DNA of 64,000 nt from Azospirillum oleiclasticum (GTDB taxonomy: Bacteria; Pseudomonadota; Alphaproteobacteria; Azospirillales; Azospirillaceae). Shown piece after piece: positions 9,276 to 17,823 of this stretch. The notes below the pieces were generated by a model. The model searched no databases. It worked only from the letters and a program-made list of their open reading frames with translations, and was not told the origin of the DNA. Position 1 is the first letter of the stretch, and every line of letters starts with the position of its first letter. Made by a program: the position numbers and the translations under genes. The stretch spans positions 62,001 through 126,000 of the forward strand of contig NZ_JABFFR010000021.1 of assembly GCF_013423485.1 (NCBI RefSeq). Reading direction: 5' to 3'.

Positions 9276-10271
9276 TCAGGCCGACAGGTCGAGGACGACC
9301 CGGCCGCGGATCCGCCCGGCCAGGATCCGCTCGGCCAGCTCCGGCAGGTCACCGAACGGATGGACCTCGTACATCGCCGCGAGATGCGCCGGGTCGAGGT
9401 CGCGGGCCAGCCGGTCCCAGGCCGCCGCCCGCCGCGACGCCGGCGCCATGACGGAATCGATGCCGAGCAGCGCCACGCTGCGCAGGATGTGCGGCAGGAC
9501 GGTGCCCGGCAGGCCAGGCGAGCCGGCCAGCCCGCAGGCGGTGATGGCGCCACCCCAGACCATCTGGGCCAGGGCGTTCACCAGGGTCTGGCCGCCGACC
9601 GGGTCCACGCCGCCGGCCCAGCGCTCCTTCTGCAACGGGGGACCGTTCTCCAACAGCGCCGCACGGTCGATGAAGCCGGTGGCGCCAAGCCCGCGCAGGT
9701 AGTCGTGGGTCTCCGGCCGTCCCGTGGAGGCGGTCACCGCGTATCCCCGCTTCGCCAGCAGGGCCACCGCCACCGAACCGACGCCGCCCGCCGCTCCGGT
9801 GACCAGAACCTCCTTCCCACCCGGCTCGATGGCACCCCACCGCTCCAGCGCGTCGACGCACAGGGCGGCGGTGTAGCCGGCGGTACCGATGCCCATCACC
9901 TGCTCCAGGGAAAAAGCGTCGGGCAGACGCACCAGCCATTCCGGCCGGACGCGCTGGAAGCGCGCGTAGCCGCCCCACTGGGTTTCCGAAAGTCCCCAGC
10001 CGTTGACGACCACGCGGTCGCCGGTCCGCCAGTCGGGCGAGCGCGACTCCACCACGGTCCCGGCGAGGTCGATGCCGGCCACCATCGGCAGCTTGCGGGC
10101 GATCCTCCCCTTGCCGGTAACGGCGAGGCCGTCCTTGTAGTTGACGGTCGAATAGGCGACCTCGACCAGAACATCGTGGTCCGGCAGTTCGGACAGCGCG
10201 ACCGGCTTGAAGGCACCCTTGGGCTTGCCGCCCTGGTCCTCGATGACGAACGCGGTGAAGGCGCTGGACAT
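9276..10271 (-). CDS. acuI: AcuI/YhdH-type acryloyl-CoA reductase (MDR family)
   Basis: A 331-residue zinc-independent medium-chain reductase. AcuI enzymes reduce acryloyl-CoA to propionyl-CoA with NADPH. Family features are SAFTAFVIEDQGG at the N-terminus, YSTVNYKDGLAVTGKG, GIDLAGTV and the nucleotide-binding VTGAAGGVGS. No catalytic zinc-site cysteine/histidine cluster is visible. It sits between the beta-keto acid cleavage enzyme gene (49 bp upstream) and livG (21 bp downstream). In this operon it would reduce an unsaturated short acyl-CoA. The true substrate may be a substituted enoyl-CoA. Confidence 0.85.
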   Translation of the reverse strand: MSSAFTAFVIEDQGGKPKGAFKPVALSELPDHDVLVEVAYSTVNYKDGLAVTGKGRIARKLPMVAGIDLAGTVVESRSPDWRTGDRVVVNGWGLSETQWGGYARFQRVRPEWLVRLPDAFSLEQVMGIGTAGYTAALCVDALERWGAIEPGGKEVLVTGAAGGVGSVAVALLAKRGYAVTASTGRPETHDYLRGLGATGFIDRAALLENGPPLQKERWAGGVDPVGGQTLVNALAQMVWGGAITACGLAGSPGLPGTVLPHILRSVALLGIDSVMAPASRRAAAWDRLARDLDPAHLAAMYEVHPFGDLPELAERILAGRIRGRVVLDLSA

Positions 10272-10320
10272 TGTGACTGAACCCTTTCAGCGGATGTGTC
10301 GACGGACGGATCCGGCGCGC

Positions 10321-11247
10321 TCAGAAGGCGACCTGGTCCCCGCCCTTCAGGGCCAGCATCGCCCGCGCCTCGGCGGGGGTGGCTACCCGGTGGCCGAGTT
10401 CCTCGACGATGCGGCGGATCTTGGCGACCTGCTCGGCGTTGTCGCGGGCTGGCTGGCGCGGCCCGATGTACAGGCTGTCCTCCAGCCCGACGCGCACGTT
10501 GCCGCCCATGATCGCGGCCTGGGTCGCGAACGGCATCTGGTGGCGGCCGGCGGCCAGCACCGACCAGAGGTAGCCAGTGCCGAACAGGCGGTCGGCCGTC
10601 CGCTTCATGACCATCAGGTTCTCGACGTCGGCGCCGATGCCGCCCAGCACCCCGAACACGAACTGCAGGAAGAGCGGCGGCTTGAACCAGCCCTCGTCCA
10701 GGCAATGGGCGAGGTTGTAGAGATGGCCGACGTCGTAGCACTCGTGCTCGAACTTCGTTCCGTGCCCCTCGCCGAGCAACCGGTGGATTTTCTCGATATC
10801 GGCGAAGGTGTTGCGGAAGATGAAGTCCCTGGTGCCGGTCAGGTAGGGCTCCTCCCAGGCGTGCTTCCACACCGTGTGCCGCCGGGCCAGCGGGTGCAGC
10901 GCGAAATTCATCGAGCCCATGTTGAGCGAGCACATCTCGGGCGACAGCAGCAACGGCGCCGCCAGACGCTCCTCCACCGACATGTCGAGGCCACCGCCGG
11001 TGGTGATGTTGAGCACCGCGTCGCAGCTCTGTTTGATGCGTGGCAGGAAGGCCCGGAACACCGCGGGATCGGGCGTCGGGCGGCCGTCCTGCGGATCGCG
11101 GGCGTGCAGGTGGAGGATCGCCGCTCCCGCCCCGGCCGCGGCGACCGCCTGCTCGGCGATCTGGTCCGGGGTGACCGGCAGGGCGTCGGACATGGTCGGC
11201 GTGTGGATGGCGCCGGTGACGGCACAGGTGATGATGACCGTGCTCAT
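10321..11247 (-). CDS. Beta-keto acid cleavage enzyme (BKACE, DUF849 family)
   Basis: A 308-residue TIM-barrel metalloenzyme of the 3-keto-5-aminohexanoate cleavage family. These enzymes condense a beta-keto acid with acetyl-CoA and split it to acetoacetate plus a new acyl-CoA. The zinc-ligand motif HLHARDP follows the glycine/alanine-rich strand, with NITTGGG and QFVFGVLGGIGAD downstream as usual. The start ATG at 11247 overlaps the end of the hydratase gene by 4 bp (ATGA coupling). Family members differ widely in substrate (for example KCE and dehydrocarnitine-type), so the keto acid cannot be named from sequence alone. Confidence 0.87.
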   Translation of the reverse strand: MSTVIITCAVTGAIHTPTMSDALPVTPDQIAEQAVAAAGAGAAILHLHARDPQDGRPTPDPAVFRAFLPRIKQSCDAVLNITTGGGLDMSVEERLAAPLLLSPEMCSLNMGSMNFALHPLARRHTVWKHAWEEPYLTGTRDFIFRNTFADIEKIHRLLGEGHGTKFEHECYDVGHLYNLAHCLDEGWFKPPLFLQFVFGVLGGIGADVENLMVMKRTADRLFGTGYLWSVLAAGRHQMPFATQAAIMGGNVRVGLEDSLYIGPRQPARDNAEQVAKIRRIVEELGHRVATPAEARAMLALKGGDQVAF

Positions 11248-12044
11248 GACCGGTCCCCGGCGCCGCCTGCACGGCGCAGTGCGTGGAAGTCCGGCTTGCG
11301 CTTTTCGCCGAACGCGCGCAGCCCTTCGCGCGCGTCCGCGCTGGTGAAGGTGCGCTGGCCCAGCCGCGCCTCGGCGGCGAAGGCTTGCGCCCAGTCCAGG
11401 TGCCGCAGGTCGAGTGCCGCCTCCTTGATCGTCCGCAGCGCCTGCCCGCTGTTGGCGCGGAGGCGGGTGGCGATGCGCAGGGCTTCCGGCATCAGCGCGT
11501 CGGGCGGGACCACCCGGTTCACCACCCCGACCCGCTCCATGTGCGCGGCGTCGAACCGGTCGCCGGTCAACATGATCTCCATGGCGTGGGCATAGCCGAT
11601 CTGGCGCACCAGGCGGACCAGCGTCCCGCCGGCGGGGACGAAACCCAGCCCCGGCTCCGGCAGAGCGAAGGACGCGGCCGTGGAGGCGATGCGGATGTCG
11701 GTGGCGAGCATGATCTCGAATCCGCCGCCCAGGCACAGGCCGTTGACCGCGGCGATGACCGGCTTGTGCAGGGGCTTTGCCTTGATGTGGGCGTCGTCCC
11801 ATTCGGAGATGTCGAAGCGGTCGCTCGCCAGTGCCGGGATCGATTCGGTGAGGTCCGCGCCGACGCAGAAGGCGCGGTCGCCGGCACCGGTGAGGACGAC
11901 GACCTCGACCGCATCGTCGCGTCCCACCGCGTTGAAGGCGTCGCCCAGGTCGCGGTACATGGCGAGCGTCAGCGCGTTGAGCTTCTCCGGGCGGTCGATC
12001 GTGACGGTGGCGATGCCGTCGTTCACGGACAGGGTGATGCCCAT
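11244..12044 (-). CDS. Enoyl-CoA hydratase/isomerase (crotonase family)
   Basis: A 266-residue crotonase-fold enzyme. It has the oxyanion-hole segments FCVGADL and NGLCLGGGFEI, and a catalytic-region PEPGLGFVPAGG in which the second acidic residue of classic hydratases appears replaced by Val-Pro-Ala, so it could be a hydratase, isomerase or hydrolase of the superfamily. The ATG at 12044 is 2 bp after the CoA-transferase stop. Within the operon it would act on the CoA ester made by the CoA-transferase, before or after the beta-keto step. Confidence 0.85.
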   Translation of the reverse strand: MGITLSVNDGIATVTIDRPEKLNALTLAMYRDLGDAFNAVGRDDAVEVVVLTGAGDRAFCVGADLTESIPALASDRFDISEWDDAHIKAKPLHKPVIAAVNGLCLGGGFEIMLATDIRIASTAASFALPEPGLGFVPAGGTLVRLVRQIGYAHAMEIMLTGDRFDAAHMERVGVVNRVVPPDALMPEALRIATRLRANSGQALRTIKEAALDLRHLDWAQAFAAEARLGQRTFTSADAREGLRAFGEKRKPDFHALRRAGGAGDRS

Positions 12045-12046
12045 GG

Positions 12047-13294
12047 TCAGATGGCCTTCGCGTCGCGCAATGCCGCCACGCCGGCGGCGTCCAGACCGAG
12101 CAGCCGCTCCAGGACCAGGTCGGTGTGCTCGCCGAGCTTCGGCGCCATCCCGCGCGGGTTGCCCGGCGTGCGCGACAGCTTGATCGGCAGCCCGAACATG
12201 CCGACCTCGCCACCGGGATAGGCGACGCGCGCGATCATGTCGCGGGCGGCGATGTGCGGGTCGTTGACCACCTCGTCGATGGTCTTGATCCCGCACAGCG
12301 GCACGCGGTCGCCGGCCATCGTCTCCAGCTCGGCCTTCGTGTGTCCGGCGAACCAGCGTTCCAGCAGCGGCCGGACCCGCTCCTCGTACACAGCGGTGTC
12401 GAACCGCTTGTCCATCGTGTCGATGGCGGGATCCTCCGCCATGACGGGCTCGCCGAACATGGCGCAGGTCTCGCGCCAGAACTTGTCGGTGTAGCCGCCG
12501 AAGAAGACGTGCCCGTCCTTGCACGCGAACCGCCCGTAGGGCCGGACGAAGGGGTGGTCGCTGCCCAGCGGGCCCGCCACCTCGCCATCGACCGTGTAAC
12601 GCACGACCGCGTTCTCGGTGAGCGCCAGGGTGGAGTCCTGCAGCGACACATCGACGAACTGCCCGCGGCCGGTGCGCTCGGCCTCGCGCAGGGCGCCCAG
12701 CACGCCGATGGTGGCGAACAGCGTGGCGGAGAGGTCGCCGATGATCGTGCCCACCCGCAGTGGCGGCTCGCCCGGCATGCCGTTCATCGACCACAGTCCG
12801 CCGGTGGCCTGGCCGCTGTTGTCGAAGCCGGGGCGCCGCGAGTAGGGACCGGTGGCGCCGAAGCCGCTGATCGCGGCGTAGACCAGGGCCGGATTCTCCC
12901 GCGCCAGCACCTCGTAGCCGAGCTGGAGCTTGTCCATGGTGCCGGGCCGGAAATTCTCGACCAGGATGTGGCTCTGCCGCACGAGCTGCTTGAGCAGGGC
13001 CTTTCCGGCCGCCGACTTCAGGTCGATGGTGAGGCCGTATTTGTTTCGGTTGTACTGGGCGAAGAAGGCGCTGAACCGGGTGTCGTCGGTGCCGACGAAG
13101 GGCGGAAAGGTGCGCGTGTAGTCGGCATCGTCCGGATGCTCGACCTTGAGCACGGTGGCACCGAGGTCCGCCAGCAGCATCGTACAGTACGGCCCGGCCA
13201 CCACCCGCGTCACGTCGAGGACGACGACGCCCGCCAATGGCCCCGTTCCGGCCAGGCCGGGCAGGTCGGACGGGATGGTGCTGGTGGATTCCAT
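12047..13294 (-). CDS. Family III CoA-transferase (CaiB/BaiF)
   Basis: A 415-residue family III CoA-transferase, which moves CoA between carboxylic acids by a ping-pong mechanism through an aspartyl-CoA. It shows VLDVTRVVAGPYCTMLLADLG at the N-terminus, VEHPDDADYTR, NRNKYGLTIDLKS and LVENFRPGTMDKLGYE-like spacing (here KLQLGYEVL). The central GLWSMNGMPGEPP and late IKTIDEVVNDPHI are also family-typical. It is the first gene of the minus-strand catabolic operon and would activate the acid brought in by the liv-type importer. A 25-bp sequence repeated elsewhere lies 172 bp upstream. Confidence 0.9.
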   Translation of the reverse strand: MESTSTIPSDLPGLAGTGPLAGVVVLDVTRVVAGPYCTMLLADLGATVLKVEHPDDADYTRTFPPFVGTDDTRFSAFFAQYNRNKYGLTIDLKSAAGKALLKQLVRQSHILVENFRPGTMDKLQLGYEVLARENPALVYAAISGFGATGPYSRRPGFDNSGQATGGLWSMNGMPGEPPLRVGTIIGDLSATLFATIGVLGALREAERTGRGQFVDVSLQDSTLALTENAVVRYTVDGEVAGPLGSDHPFVRPYGRFACKDGHVFFGGYTDKFWRETCAMFGEPVMAEDPAIDTMDKRFDTAVYEERVRPLLERWFAGHTKAELETMAGDRVPLCGIKTIDEVVNDPHIAARDMIARVAYPGGEVGMFGLPIKLSRTPGNPRGMAPKLGEHTDLVLERLLGLDAAGVAALRDAKAI

Positions 13295-13465
13295 GGGGGC
13301 ACTCCTGGGTTCATGGGGTCGGATCGGCGCGTCCAGGCAAGGCGCGGGCGTGGCGCCGGCGCTGCGGAAACGCGGGATGGCTGTCGAAACAAGGGGCCGC
13401 CGGAGCGGCTGGCGCCGCGCGGCGGCTGGTGTCTGATGGGACGTTAGCGCCGGTGCCGCCGCAGC

Positions 13466-13490
13466 GACAATGTTTGAAAGCTATACAATC
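13466..13490. promoter_or_regulatory. 25-bp operator-like repeat, copy 1 (upstream of CoA-transferase operon)
   Basis: This stretch (GACAATGTTTG...TATACAATC) matches 15468-15492 at 23 of 25 positions. It contains two ACAAT half-sites 18 bp apart. It lies in the control region of the minus-strand CoA-transferase operon; the other copy lies before the GAF/PucR-type regulator gene, suggesting that this regulator binds both. Confidence 0.55.
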
Positions 13491-13543
13491 CCGTCATCTG
13501 TATGTGCGTTGACGCAGCGAATGAAGCGCGTGTCCGGCAAGGA

Positions 13544-14449
13544 TCAACCGCCGGCGGCCTCGCGCAGGAATTCCACCAGGGCACGAACCGGCGCCGGCGT
13601 GCAGCGTTGCCGGGGGTAGTAGAGGTGCCAGCCCGGAAAGCCGGGGCAGAACGCCTCCAGCACCGGCACCAGCCGGCCCTGCTCGATCAGCGGGCGCATC
13701 CACCGCTCCGACCAGTAGGCGAAGGCGATCCCGACACCCTGCGCGGCGGCCTCCAGCGCCAGATCGCGGTGGGAGACGATCAGGGGGCCGTCGACCGCCA
13801 CCGAGATCCACCGGCCATCCTGAAAGAACTCCCAATTGTAGAGCTTGCCGCTGCCGGGCTTGCGCCAGTTGATGCAGCGGTGGGCGTGCAGGTCGGCCGG
13901 TGTCTCCGGCCGGCCGTGGCGCGCCAGATAGACCGGCGACGCCACCGCGAGCTGGCGCAGTTCGCCACCGAGCCGGACCGCGATCATGTCCTTCTGCAGA
14001 AGCTCGCCCAGGGTGATGCCGGCGTCGAAGCCAGCGTCCACGATGTCGACCACCGCGTCGTCGATCGCCACCTCCAGCACGATGTCGGGATAGCGTTCCT
14101 GGAAGCGGCCGAGCAGCGGCTCCAGCAGCGCAGCCGACGCCGGACGCGGAAGGTGCAGGCGCACCGTCCCGGTCGGTGTGTCGCGGAAGGTGCCGACATC
14201 CTTCACCGCCGCCTCCATCTCCTCCATGGCCGGCCTGAAGCGCGCCAACAGGCGGGTACCGGCCTCGGTCAGCGACAGGCTGCGGGTTGTGCGGTTCAGC
14301 AGCCGCACGCCCAGCCGCTCCTCCAACTCGCGGATGGTCTGGCTGAGCGTGGAGGGGGAGATGCGAAGCTGGGCGGCGGCGCGCGCGAAGCTGCCGTGCT
14401 CGGCGATCATCGCGAAGGCGCGGAGATCCGCATATTCGTGGCCGCGCAT
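13544..14449 (-). CDS. LysR-family transcriptional regulator
   Basis: A 301-residue LysR-type regulator. The N-terminal winged helix-turn-helix spans ~residues 5-65 (AEHGSFARAAAQL, SPSTLSQTIRELEERLG, LLNRTTRSLSLTEAG), followed by a substrate-binding-like effector domain with VRLHLPRPASAALL at its start. The ATG at 14449 faces the SDR gene at 14584 across a 134-bp shared control region, the arrangement in which LysR proteins usually control the divergent gene. The effector is unknown. Confidence 0.9.
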   Translation of the reverse strand: MRGHEYADLRAFAMIAEHGSFARAAAQLRISPSTLSQTIRELEERLGVRLLNRTTRSLSLTEAGTRLLARFRPAMEEMEAAVKDVGTFRDTPTGTVRLHLPRPASAALLEPLLGRFQERYPDIVLEVAIDDAVVDIVDAGFDAGITLGELLQKDMIAVRLGGELRQLAVASPVYLARHGRPETPADLHAHRCINWRKPGSGKLYNWEFFQDGRWISVAVDGPLIVSHRDLALEAAAQGVGIAFAYWSERWMRPLIEQGRLVPVLEAFCPGFPGWHLYYPRQRCTPAPVRALVEFLREAAGG

Positions 14450-14583
14450 TCTGCACCAGAATCCAATGAGCTTATTCCATTTATAGAGGATAGTTCAAAG
14501 GATCGGCGTCGCGCTACCATCCACGCCGCTCGGCCCGCGCGAACGCGGTGCTGCGAACATCGGCCAATCACAGGATCATCGAA

Positions 14584-15417
14584 ATGAGCGGACGCAGGAT
14601 CTTCCTGATCACCGGCGTGGGTTCCGGCTTCGGTCGGGCCTTCGCGGAGGCGGCGCTGGCCGCCGGCCATACGGTCGTCGGAACGGTGCGCAGCGACGAC
14701 GCCCGCGCGGCCTTCGAGACCGCGGCTCCGGAACGCGCGAAGGGCATTGTTCTCGACGTGACGGACACAGCGGCGATAGCACCCGCGGTCGCGGCGGTCG
14801 AGCGGGACATCGGCCCCATCGACGTGCTGGTGAACAACGCCGGCTACGGCCACGAGGGCGTGCTGGAGGAATCGCCGCTGGACGAGATGCGGCGGCAGTT
14901 CGAGGTCAACGTCTTCGGCGCGGTGGCGATGATCCAGGCGGTGCTCCCCGGCATGCGCGGGCGGCGGCGCGGCCACATCGTCAACATCACGTCGATGGGC
15001 GGCTTCATCACGATGCCGGGCATCGCCTACTACTGCGGCAGCAAGTTCGCCCTGGAAGGGGTGTCCGAGGTGCTGGCCAAGGAGGTCGCCGGGCTCGGCA
15101 TCAAGGTGACCGCCGTCGCGCCGGGGTCGTTCCGCACGGACTGGGCCGGACGGTCAATGGTGCGCTCGGATCGCAGCATCGCCGACTACGACGCCCTGTT
15201 CGACCCCATCCGCAAGGCACGGCAGGACAAGAACGGCCGCCAGGCCGGCGATCCGGCCAAGGCGGCGCAGGCGCTTCTGGCGATCGTGGAGGCGGAGAAC
15301 CCGCCGGTGCACCTCCTTCTTGGCAGCGACGCCCTTGCCCTGGTGCGCCAGAAGATCGATGCGCTCACCGCCGAGATCGCCGCCTGGGAAGACCTCAGCC
15401 GCTCCACCGATTTCTGA
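14584..15417 (+). CDS. Short-chain dehydrogenase/reductase
   Basis: A 277-residue classical SDR oxidoreductase. It has the nucleotide-binding TGVGSGFGRAFA, NNAGYG, the catalytic Ser in NITSMGG and the YYCGSK catalytic Tyr/Lys motif. The start ATG at 14584 was chosen because it opens the Rossmann strand directly (MSGRRIFLITG) and has an AGGA upstream; the frame extends 12 codons further. It is divergent from the LysR gene and probably controlled by it. The substrate cannot be deduced. Confidence 0.88.
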   Translation: MSGRRIFLITGVGSGFGRAFAEAALAAGHTVVGTVRSDDARAAFETAAPERAKGIVLDVTDTAAIAPAVAAVERDIGPIDVLVNNAGYGHEGVLEESPLDEMRRQFEVNVFGAVAMIQAVLPGMRGRRRGHIVNITSMGGFITMPGIAYYCGSKFALEGVSEVLAKEVAGLGIKVTAVAPGSFRTDWAGRSMVRSDRSIADYDALFDPIRKARQDKNGRQAGDPAKAAQALLAIVEAENPPVHLLLGSDALALVRQKIDALTAEIAAWEDLSRSTDF

Positions 15418-15467
15418 CGAATCGAGGGACGGTCCATTCGGTCAGGTTAAGGCGCCGCACGCACGCG

Positions 15468-15492
15468 GACAATGTTGGAAATCTATACAATC
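15468..15492 (+). promoter_or_regulatory. 25-bp operator-like repeat, copy 2 (upstream of PucR-type regulator)
   Basis: This copy has 23 of 25 bases in common with 13466-13490 and the same two ACAAT half-sites 18 bp apart. It ends 52 bp before the regulator's ATG, which fits autoregulation. An inverted ATTGT follows at 15508-15512. Confidence 0.55.
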
Positions 15493-15543
15493 AGTACGCT
15501 TCTATGTATTGTTCCGCTCCCGGACGATGAGGGAGCACGACAC

Positions 15544-17493
15544 ATGCCGGACACCCGAGCGACGGTGGCCGATGACGGGGCTGCCATTCTCCGGAAGGCG
15601 CTCCGGCTGCTGGAAGGCAACGCCACACCCGCGGATTTCGAGCCGCTGGCGCGCGAAGCCGCCGTTTCCGGGGCTTCGGGGCTGGAGGAGGACATCGCCA
15701 GGGCGGCCCACGTCGCCGAGCAACTCGTCCACCACCGCAAGCGGGAGGGCGAACTGCTCGCCCTCTACGACACGGCCCGCGACATCACGGCGCTGCGGGC
15801 GACGGACGTGCTGCTGCGCGCCATCGTGCAGCGGGGCCGCCGTTTGGCGACGGCCGATGTGGCCTACATCTCGTCGCTGGAGGATGGCGCGGACGAGTTC
15901 ATCGTGCGCGCCACGGAAGGCTGCCTCTATCACGACCTGGAAGCGATGAAGGTGCCGCGCGGCTATGGACTGTGCGGCCAAGTCCTGGCGACCCGGCGTC
16001 CCTGCCACTCCGTCAACTATCTGTCCGATTACGCCTTCGACCGGCACGACGAGATCGACCGGATGGTGCGGACTGAGGGCATCGTGTCGCTGCTGGGGAT
16101 TCCGCTGGAGATCGATGAGCGGGTGATCGGCGTGCTGTTCGTCGGCAACCGCTTCGTGCGCGGCTACACGCCGCAGGAGATCGCCATCCTCTCGTCGCTG
16201 GCGGCGCTGGCGGCGCTGGCCATCCACAATTCCCGCCTGTTCGAGAACGCGCGCCGCTCCCTTGCGAACGAGCGCGCGGTGAACGAGCAGCTCAACCAGA
16301 AGGCGGCGGAGATTCAGGCGGCGGGCGACGCGCACGAGCGGATGGTCGATCTGATCGCCCGCGGCGGAAGCCTTGAGGATCTGGCCGCCCTGGTGGCCGG
16401 GCAGCTCGGCGGACGCGTCTGCATCACGGACGACCGGCTCCGGGCGCGCTGCGCCGCCGGCCGGGTGGGTGCCGGTGAGGCCGATCCCGACATCGACACT
16501 CCCCAATGGCGCGGGCCGGTGCGTGACGCACTGCGCGAGAGTGTGGCGACGGGCCGATCCACCGTGGCGCAGGGCCCGGACGGGTTGTCCTGCCGCATCG
16601 CGGCCATCTTCGGCGGGTCCGACCTGTTCGGCGGCGTGCTGATCTGGCACCACCACGCGCTTGCCGACACGGAGGTGCTGACGCTGGAGCGCAGCGCCAT
16701 CGTGTCGGCCATCGTCCTGCTGTCGAACGAGCGCCTGGCCCACGCCGCCACCCGCGACACCTACGACCTGGTGTCCGGCCTGCTGCGCGGCCCCACCGAC
16801 GCGCTGCCCGGCTACGCGCGCGGCGGAACCAAGGGTCCGTCGCTGCGCTGGCCGCTGACGGTGTTCCTGCTGGAGCTGGGAGGCCTGCGCTCCGGCCAAG
16901 CGATTCCGGCCGCGAAGGCGGCCCTGGCCCATCAGGGTGGGATCGTCTCCGAGTACAACGGCGATCTGGTCGCGCTGTCCCCGGCGCCGAACCCGGAGGA
17001 CACCGCGGTCGCCCTTCAGGACGCCATCGAGGAGGAAACCGGCGTCCGGATCAACGTCGCGGTGTCCGAGCCGGCTGCGAACCCGGCGCAGGTCCCGGCC
17101 CGCTACCAGCTCGCCCGACGGTCGCTGCGGATGCTGCGCGCGCTGGGGCACCGAGGCCGGGTGGCGCACGAGCGCCTGTTCGCCGTTTACGCCCCGCTTT
17201 TTCACGGCAAGGAGGAGGACGAGATCGGCCTGTTCCTCGACCGCGCGATCGGGCCGCTCCGGCGCTACGACGAGAAGCGGCAGGCCAGCCTGACCGCGAC
17301 GCTGCTCGTGTATCTGGACCATGGGATGAAGCTGCAGCGCACCGCCGAAGCGCTCGACATCCACATCAACACCCTGCGGCAGCGGTTGACGACGATCCGT
17401 GGCCTGAGCCGCGATTGGGACGACCCGTCGCGGCTGCTGGAGACGCACCTCGCACTGAAGCTGCATGCGCTGACGGTCGGCCTGTCGTCGTGA
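15544..17493 (+). CDS. GAF-domain / PucR-CdaR-type transcriptional regulator
   Basis: A 649-residue regulator. After an N-terminal helical segment, residues ~80-235 form a GAF sensor domain (TARDITALRATDVLLRAIV, GLCGQVLATRRP, GIPLEIDERVIGVLFVGNR). A coiled linker and a middle domain follow. The last ~90 residues are a PucR-type helix-turn-helix (ATLLVYLDHGMKLQRTAEAL, HINTLRQRL). The ATG at 15544, with GAGGGAG upstream, is preferred to the ATG at 15472, which lies inside the operator-like repeat. Regulators of this type usually control transport and catabolism of small acids. The shared 25-bp repeat points to the CoA-transferase/BKACE/liv operon as its target. Confidence 0.85.
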   Translation: MPDTRATVADDGAAILRKALRLLEGNATPADFEPLAREAAVSGASGLEEDIARAAHVAEQLVHHRKREGELLALYDTARDITALRATDVLLRAIVQRGRRLATADVAYISSLEDGADEFIVRATEGCLYHDLEAMKVPRGYGLCGQVLATRRPCHSVNYLSDYAFDRHDEIDRMVRTEGIVSLLGIPLEIDERVIGVLFVGNRFVRGYTPQEIAILSSLAALAALAIHNSRLFENARRSLANERAVNEQLNQKAAEIQAAGDAHERMVDLIARGGSLEDLAALVAGQLGGRVCITDDRLRARCAAGRVGAGEADPDIDTPQWRGPVRDALRESVATGRSTVAQGPDGLSCRIAAIFGGSDLFGGVLIWHHHALADTEVLTLERSAIVSAIVLLSNERLAHAATRDTYDLVSGLLRGPTDALPGYARGGTKGPSLRWPLTVFLLELGGLRSGQAIPAAKAALAHQGGIVSEYNGDLVALSPAPNPEDTAVALQDAIEEETGVRINVAVSEPAANPAQVPARYQLARRSLRMLRALGHRGRVAHERLFAVYAPLFHGKEEDEIGLFLDRAIGPLRRYDEKRQASLTATLLVYLDHGMKLQRTAEALDIHINTLRQRLTTIRGLSRDWDDPSRLLETHLALKLHALTVGLSS

Positions 17494-17505
17494 CACCCCC
17501 GGCAC

Positions 17506-17528
17506 CGGGACGGCACGCCGCCGTCCCG
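17506..17528 (+). terminator. Hairpin downstream of the PucR-type gene
   Basis: A perfect 9-bp stem CGGGACGGC/GCCGTCCCG with a 5-nt loop lies 13 bp after the regulator's stop codon. It has no clear T-tract, so it is a terminator-like structure rather than a certain intrinsic terminator. Confidence 0.5.
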
Positions 17529-17666
17529 ATCCCTCCCGGTATGGTCAGGGCGAATGGGCGGCCACGGCCTTGCGGAAGGCCTCCAGCGTCGCCGTTCCCG
17601 GCAGGCCGCGTGAGCTGGTCCCCATCCCCCGGACAGCTTGGCGGCTGGAATAAGCCTGGCCCGCAT

Positions 17667-17823
17667 CCTTCCTTCAAAGCCAAGCCGGTCAAGGTAAGAT
17701 CCAACATGAGGGGCGATAGCGTTCGACCGGGATGAAGAGAAGCACGAGCGACAAGGCGAGCATTGATCCGCCGATCCAAAGGCGCAGATGGTGCCTGCAC
17801 AGTCGTCCGGCGAGCCGCCTCAC
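17667..17823 (-). pseudogene. Truncated fourth copy of the membrane-anchored array protein
   Basis: A GTG at 17823 overlaps the stop of the preceding copy (GTGA) and opens a 44-codon frame. It encodes the membrane segment GGSMLALSLVLLFIPVERYRPSCW, written here only as SMLALSLVLLFIPVERY for its core, and stops at 17689. Nucleotide similarity to the broken copy at 18819-18978 continues past this stop down to about 17667. That shows a 1-nt insertion caused the stop and a deletion then removed the rest of the gene. Confidence 0.7.

Noticed and set aside
15502..17505. 667-codon minus-strand frame opposite the GAF/PucR-type gene
   Set aside because: Same shadow effect; no family motif, no ribosome-binding site, and the opposite strand carries an obvious regulator.
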